9,606 nt of DNA, taken from positions 1 through 9,606 of the forward strand of contig CAMBQS010000102.1 in assembly GCA_945870015.1 (NCBI GenBank), given 5' to 3'. The position numbers and the translations under genes are program-made. Source of the stretch: Desulfocicer vacuolatum DSM 3385 (GTDB lineage: Bacteria; Desulfobacterota; Desulfobacteria; Desulfobacterales; SURF-7). This document shows, in pieces, positions 5,608-9,606 of the stretch. Within the stretch, counting starts at the first letter, position 1. Every line of letters begins with the position of its first letter. A model generated the notes under the pieces. It was not told where the DNA came from. It did no database searches and saw nothing but the letters and a program-made list of their open reading frames with translations.

Positions 5608-6627
5608 TCACTCCCCTTTTTTCACAAGGAAGTGTTGATCATATGGAAAGTCGCAGTCCAGGCGATTGAGCGCCTGACGGCAGTAATCGTCAATGCGCTT
5701 CTGCTGCTGCGGGGAAAGAAGTTCATCTGATTTCCCTTTTTTCCCGCTGCGGATCATCTGCCCGCTTTTCAGGCTGAACGGCGTGATCCGGCCGGGATAA
5801 AATTTATCGCCGATGGATTTCATATGGGCATAAGAACTTAAAAAACCGACACGGTCAGACTCCTCAGTCGTGAGCGTCACACCGGTTATGTCGGCAATTT
5901 TATGAATTGTTCCTGCCGGATCATCTTTCATGTTTTCATAGGTAAGAAACAGGACATTGGGCCGGTCGCGCCACTTCCAGTACCCGCAGAGAAAATCAGC
6001 CCACTGGCCATGCATGGCAACCTTCGACAAAAAGATATCCAGCCATGCAGCCACAGACGGCATGAGATTACCCAGCACCACGGAGCGCACATAGTGATAG
6101 CTCGAGACAAAAACATCTTTCGGGTCCCGAACCACACAGATATATTTCGCATCCCTGGAATAGGGCATGGAGTGTGCAAGAGAATGCGTCTTGATTACAC
6201 GAAGGCCGGTTACGGACTGTTTTTCCGGTATATCTAAAAAAGGAACCGCTATTGCTTTTATCGGCGCGTCCGGCCAGGGGATTACATCGTGGATGTTCTG
6301 GTATTCTCCGGCTCCCCGGTTGGCGATCTGGTAGGCCATCTGCATGGTCCAGTTGGTGCCGGCTTTGAAATAGGAGCAGACAAACACATCGTTTGCTTTT
6401 GGTTCATAGCCGGTAAACGCTTTATCCATCTGTTTATTAATACTTTTTGAAACAACTCGGAAAATAAGCCGGAATAAAATGGATTCCAGACCGCACCAGC
6501 GGGTCAGCCGGATGACCAACCGAAACAAAAAAATCAAGGGAAGTAAAAGAATTCTCAGCAGGCGGGCATTGGCAATAACCTTTTTCCGGGCTGCTCCAGG
6601 ATCATGCGGTTGTTTCCATACCGGCAT
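5608..6627 (-). CDS. PAPS-dependent sulfotransferase (Sulfotransfer_1 type), probably membrane-associated
   Basis: This is a 339-residue protein. It should transfer a sulfuryl group from PAPS to a hydroxyl or amine acceptor. The 5'-phosphosulfate loop is CSYFKAGTNWTMQMAYQ (84-100), equivalent to TYPKSGTTW, with K88 as the key lysine. KTHSLAH (147-153) includes H149 at the position of the catalytic base in cytosolic sulfotransferases. The 3'-phosphate-binding motif is YICVVRDPKDVFVSSYHY (162-179), with R167 and S175/S176. A basic segment, IRSGKKGKSDELL (292-304), lies where the family has its RKG PAPS-binding loop. Unlike cytosolic enzymes, it starts with a hydrophobic stretch (LLRILLLPLIFLFRLVIRL, 23-41) that may anchor it to the membrane, pointing to a lipid-like acceptor. 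The start is ATG 6627, preceded by AAGGAGG at 6 bases; a TTG at 6648 also opens the frame but would place that site inside the gene. It follows the RND pump gene by 17 bp and is likely co-transcribed. Confidence 0.88.
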   Translation of the reverse strand: MPVWKQPHDPGAARKKVIANARLLRILLLPLIFLFRLVIRLTRWCGLESILFRLIFRVVSKSINKQMDKAFTGYEPKANDVFVCSYFKAGTNWTMQMAYQIANRGAGEYQNIHDVIPWPDAPIKAIAVPFLDIPEKQSVTGLRVIKTHSLAHSMPYSRDAKYICVVRDPKDVFVSSYHYVRSVVLGNLMPSVAAWLDIFLSKVAMHGQWADFLCGYWKWRDRPNVLFLTYENMKDDPAGTIHKIADITGVTLTTEESDRVGFLSSYAHMKSIGDKFYPGRITPFSLKSGQMIRSGKKGKSDELLSPQQQKRIDDYCRQALNRLDCDFPYDQHFLVKKGE

Positions 6628-6633
6628 ATGCTC

Positions 6634-6640
6634 CCTCCTT
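6634..6640 (-). promoter_or_regulatory. Strong Shine-Dalgarno site that decides the sulfotransferase start
   Basis: AAGGAGG on the minus strand lies between the RND stop codon (6645-6647) and the ATG at 6627, with a 6-base spacing. It argues against the upstream TTG codon at 6648, which overlaps the RND stop. It also suggests the sulfotransferase is translated efficiently on its own within the shared transcript. Confidence 0.8.
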
Positions 6641-6644
6641 GTGA

Positions 6645-9606
6645 TCAAACAGGATGCGGCTGTTTTTCGAATTTTTTACGAAACCGTTCCATATAAATAT
6701 AAAATACCGGGGTTACAAATAAAGTGAGGAACTGGGAAAATAAAAGACCGCCTACTACAGCGAGTCCTAGTGGCTGGCGGGACTCTGCTCCGGCTCCCAG
6801 ACCAAGTGCGATAGGCAGGGTGCCGACGAGAGCCGCCATGGTAGTCATCATGATCGGACGGAAGCGCACCACGCAGGCTTCAAAAATGGCTCTCTCCGCA
6901 TCCAGCCCTTTTTCCTTCTGGGCTTCGATGGCAAAGTCGATCATCATGATACCGTTTTTCTTGACCAGTCCGATCAGCATGATGATGCCCACAAAAGCAT
7001 AAATACTAAGTTCCACCTGAAAAATCATCAGGGTTACCAGCGCACCGAATCCAGCAAAAGGAAGGGCGGAAAGGATTGTAATCGGATGAATAAAACTTTC
7101 ATACAGAATTCCAAGTACCAGATAAATAACCAGCAGCGCCATGATCAACAGCAGTCCTAAACCCTGTAAAGAAGATGCAAAGGCCTTGGCCGTGCCCTGA
7201 AAACCGGTGGTGATTTGTTGCGGCAATATTGTTTTGGAAAGGGTTTCGATTTCCTTCAGCGCCTCTCCCAAAGGAAAGCCGGTTTGAAGGTTGAACGAAA
7301 GGGTGACCGATATATTTTGTCCGGTGTGATTGACGGAAAGCGGCCCCAGATCCATGCGGATGTCGGCCAGGGCATTGATGGGCACAAGTTGACCGGACTT
7401 AGAGGTGACATAAAGCGCGGACAAGGCCGCAGGGTCCTGCTGGAATTCCGGAGCAACTTCCAGAATCACATAGTATGAGTTGGTTGGAGCGTAGATCGTT
7501 GAGATCTGACGGGATCCATATGCGCTGTACAGGGTGTCTTCAATCTGCTCAACGGATACGCCCATTTCCGCTGCTTTATCTCGGTTGATCTGGAGACTCA
7601 ATTGAGGATTTTTCAGCTCCAGGTCGCTGCTGATATCCAGAAATCCGGGCAGCGCCTTCATTTTTTCTTCCATGAGCATGGCATATTTGTACAACTCCTT
7701 TGTATCCGTTCCTTGCAGGGTAAGCTGGTACTCGCTCCTGGTCATCCGTCCGCTGAAGCGGATAGGCGGCGGATTCTGAAGAAATGCGATAATGCCGGGA
7801 ACCTGAACCATCTGTGCCCGCAATCGATCAATCACCTGATCCACGGTTGCTTCTCTTTCACTGCGGGGTTTCAGACGCATAAACAGAAAACCGGTATTGC
7901 TGCCGGTCATCCCGCCACGGGAGCCTGCGGCGGATATAAAGGCATCCACGTCCGGATCTTTCTGTGCAATAGCCGCGATTGCCTGCTGATGCTCTGCCAT
8001 GGCTGTAAAGGAAATACCCTGGGCTGCCTGAGTGAACACAATCACCTGTCCGGTATCCTCGCTGGGCATGAAGCCCTTGGGAATTTTGGCAAACAGAAAA
8101 AAGGTAGCCAGAAGTATGGCAGCGGAAAAAATCATGACAGAGCGTCTGTGGATCAGCGACCAGCGCAATCCAGCCTGGTACCCATCCAGAATCTTCTGAA
8201 AAAACCGCTCCGAAGCGTCGTACATTTTACCATGCTTTTCTTTACCCGGCGGTTTCAGAAACAAGCTGCACAGCATGGGAGTAAGCGTCAGTGAAATAAA
8301 ACCTGAAATCAGAATGGCAATGGCGATGGTTACCGAAAATTCATTAAAAAGCCGTCCAAGGATGCCGCCCATGAAAAGAACGGGGATAAAAACCGCTGCA
8401 AGGGAGATGGTCATGGAGACGATGGTGAATCCGATCTCCCTGGCGCCGTTCACCGCTGCTTCAAAGGGCTTTTCTCCCATTTCCATATGGCGCACGATAT
8501 TTTCAAGCATGACAATGGCGTCGTCCACCACGAAACCGACGCAAAGGGTCAGGGCCATCAGGGAGAGATTGTCCAGGCTGTATCCCATAAGATACATGAC
8601 CGCGAAAGTGCCGATGATCGACATGGGAAGGGCCAGACTCGGAATCGCTGTGGCCGATACATTCCGCAGAAACAGAAAGATCACGACAACCACCAGCAGC
8701 AAGGTCAGCAGCAGGGTCAGTTTGACATCATCCACCGATTCCCGGATGGTGTCCGAGCGGTCAAAAAGAACGCTCATGGTTACGGATGCCGGAAGCTGTT
8801 GGGCAAGGGTATCCATCATGCTGCGCACAGCCTTGGCCACCTCGACCGTATTGGTTCCCGGCTGGCGCTGGATGGCCAGGACGATGGATCGCTGGGATTT
8901 ACCCGACTCTATAAACCAGGCCGCGATCTCGTCGTTTTCAACACTATCGACAGCAACCCCCAGATCCCGGAGACGTACAGGACTTCCGTTCCGATAGGCA
9001 ACGACCAGATTATTGTAACCATCCGCTTCCGTGATCTGTCCGTTGGCCTGAACCGTGTATGCCACATGCTTTCCGGAAAGCGTCCCAGTCGGCAGATTCA
9101 CGTTGGCTTTCCGGATCGCCTGCGCGACCTCATCGATTCCAAGATTCTGGTTGGCCAGCTTGTCCGGGTTCAACTGGATGCGAACAGCATATTTCTGAGA
9201 GCCGTACACCATGACCTGTGCAACTCCGCTGATCATGGAAATCCGCTGGGCCAGCATTGTTTCCCCATATTCATTAAGCGTCGAAAGGGGCTGAGAGGGC
9301 GAGGTGAGAGCAATATAGAGAATCGGCTGATCCGCCGGATTCACCTTCTGAAAGGACGGCGGGTTGGTCATATCGCTGGGAAGTTTTCCCATGGCTGCGG
9401 ATATGGCGGTCTGGACATCCTGGGCTGCGGCATCAATATCCCGGTTCAGATTGAACTGAATGGTGATGTTAGTCCGGCCGATGATGTTGGAAGAAGTCAT
9501 GGAATCAATGCCGGCAATGGTCGAAAACTGTTTTTCCAGCGGGATGGCCACAGCCGAAGCCATGGTTTCCGGACTGGCTCCAGGCAGGCTTGCACTGACC
9601 TGGATG
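6645..9606 (-). CDS. RND efflux pump inner-membrane subunit, HAE1 family (MdtB/MdtC-like), 5' end outside the window
   Basis: About 986 residues are visible and the frame stays open to the window edge, so the first 40-50 residues, including the first membrane helix, are missing. The ATG at 9563 is internal: the residues before it (VSASLPGASPETM) continue the first porter domain, as in MdtC-type pumps. From that Met, the periplasmic porter domain runs to about 275. Membrane helices 2-6 follow, with the proton-relay pair D347-D348 in CVGFVVDDAIVMLEN (codons 8520-8525). The second periplasmic domain contains RQISTIYAPTNSYYVILEV and LSVNHTGQNISVTLSFNL. The last helices include IGLVKKNGIMMIDFA, where K868 (6960-6962) or K869 corresponds to the essential lysine, and FRPIMMTTMAALVGTLPIAL. 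All proton-relay residues are present, so it should be active. Pumps of this family form trimers and act with a membrane-fusion protein and an outer-membrane TolC-type channel, presumably encoded upstream. It is followed by the sulfotransferase gene. Confidence 0.95.
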   Translation of the reverse strand, partial: IQVSASLPGASPETMASAVAIPLEKQFSTIAGIDSMTSSNIIGRTNITIQFNLNRDIDAAAQDVQTAISAAMGKLPSDMTNPPSFQKVNPADQPILYIALTSPSQPLSTLNEYGETMLAQRISMISGVAQVMVYGSQKYAVRIQLNPDKLANQNLGIDEVAQAIRKANVNLPTGTLSGKHVAYTVQANGQITEADGYNNLVVAYRNGSPVRLRDLGVAVDSVENDEIAAWFIESGKSQRSIVLAIQRQPGTNTVEVAKAVRSMMDTLAQQLPASVTMSVLFDRSDTIRESVDDVKLTLLLTLLLVVVVIFLFLRNVSATAIPSLALPMSIIGTFAVMYLMGYSLDNLSLMALTLCVGFVVDDAIVMLENIVRHMEMGEKPFEAAVNGAREIGFTIVSMTISLAAVFIPVLFMGGILGRLFNEFSVTIAIAILISGFISLTLTPMLCSLFLKPPGKEKHGKMYDASERFFQKILDGYQAGLRWSLIHRRSVMIFSAAILLATFFLFAKIPKGFMPSEDTGQVIVFTQAAQGISFTAMAEHQQAIAAIAQKDPDVDAFISAAGSRGGMTGSNTGFLFMRLKPRSEREATVDQVIDRLRAQMVQVPGIIAFLQNPPPIRFSGRMTRSEYQLTLQGTDTKELYKYAMLMEEKMKALPGFLDISSDLELKNPQLSLQINRDKAAEMGVSVEQIEDTLYSAYGSRQISTIYAPTNSYYVILEVAPEFQQDPAALSALYVTSKSGQLVPINALADIRMDLGPLSVNHTGQNISVTLSFNLQTGFPLGEALKEIETLSKTILPQQITTGFQGTAKAFASSLQGLGLLLIMALLVIYLVLGILYESFIHPITILSALPFAGFGALVTLMIFQVELSIYAFVGIIMLIGLVKKNGIMMIDFAIEAQKEKGLDAERAIFEACVVRFRPIMMTTMAALVGTLPIALGLGAGAESRQPLGLAVVGGLLFSQFLTLFVTPVFYIYMERFRKKFEKQPHPV

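Noticed and set aside
5594..5625. Pyrimidine-rich tract CCCCTTCTTCACTCCCC between and into the convergent gene ends, considered as a terminator
   Set aside because: It forms no inverted repeat, so no hairpin can be drawn on either strand. A bidirectional terminator is not supported.
6628..6648. TTG start for the sulfotransferase at 6648, overlapping the RND stop codon
   Set aside because: The AAGGAGG site would then lie inside the gene. ATG 6627 is correctly spaced behind it.
7602..8997. Two long open frames (230 and 240 codons) on the plus strand opposite the RND pump gene
   Set aside because: Their translations look like low-complexity antisense of the pump gene and contain no recognisable motifs. 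The pump frame is continuous and fully conserved-looking.

Overview
The window looks like a chromosomal stretch from a Gram-negative, probably anaerobic bacterium of the Desulfobacterota (a Desulfobacteraceae-like sulfate reducer). This is an inference from protein style only: the receiver-domain sequence, the PAS protein ending in a CSHCKK...CQEC cysteine module, a CoA-disulfide-reductase-type flavoenzyme and an HAE1 RND pump. There is no rRNA or other phylogenetic marker. No tRNA, rRNA, CRISPR array or insertion sequence is visible.

Layout. (1) Positions 1-1736 on the plus strand are a signalling pair: the C-terminal receiver domain of a two-component protein, probably a hybrid histidine kinase cut by the window edge, then a membrane-anchored double-PAS protein with a C-terminal four-cysteine module and no recognisable enzymatic output domain. 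(2) Positions 1737-1938 hold no clear gene, only a doubtful 58-codon ORF and a perfect 12-bp palindrome. (3) Positions 1939-2488 on the minus strand are a PemK/MazF-type toxin-antitoxin module, antitoxin first, with a 14-bp gene overlap. (4) Positions 2635-4327 on the minus strand are a two-gene unit: a CoA-disulfide reductase/NADH oxidase family flavoprotein with a near-ideal ribosome binding site, followed one base later by an unrecognised 114-residue protein with a CxxC motif. (5) A 93-bp AT-rich divergent region separates this unit from an AI-2E family transporter on the plus strand (4421-5593), which has no Shine-Dalgarno sequence and may be expressed from a leaderless or nearly leaderless transcript. 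(6) Converging on it, 5608-9606 on the minus strand carries an RND inner-membrane pump gene (5' end outside the window) followed 17 bp later by a sulfotransferase gene with its own strong ribosome binding site.

How the genes may work together. The receiver and PAS genes are close enough to be one transcription unit and one sensory pathway. The flavoenzyme and the small CxxC protein are probably translationally coupled, which suggests a joint role in thiol or redox handling. The RND pump and the sulfotransferase are probably co-transcribed, which raises the possibility that a sulfated product is exported or that both genes belong to one envelope-stress response. None of these functional links is proven by the sequence. 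Most of the window is ordinary. The best candidates for something undescribed are the small coupled CxxC protein, the output-less PAS/cysteine protein and the pump-sulfotransferase pairing.
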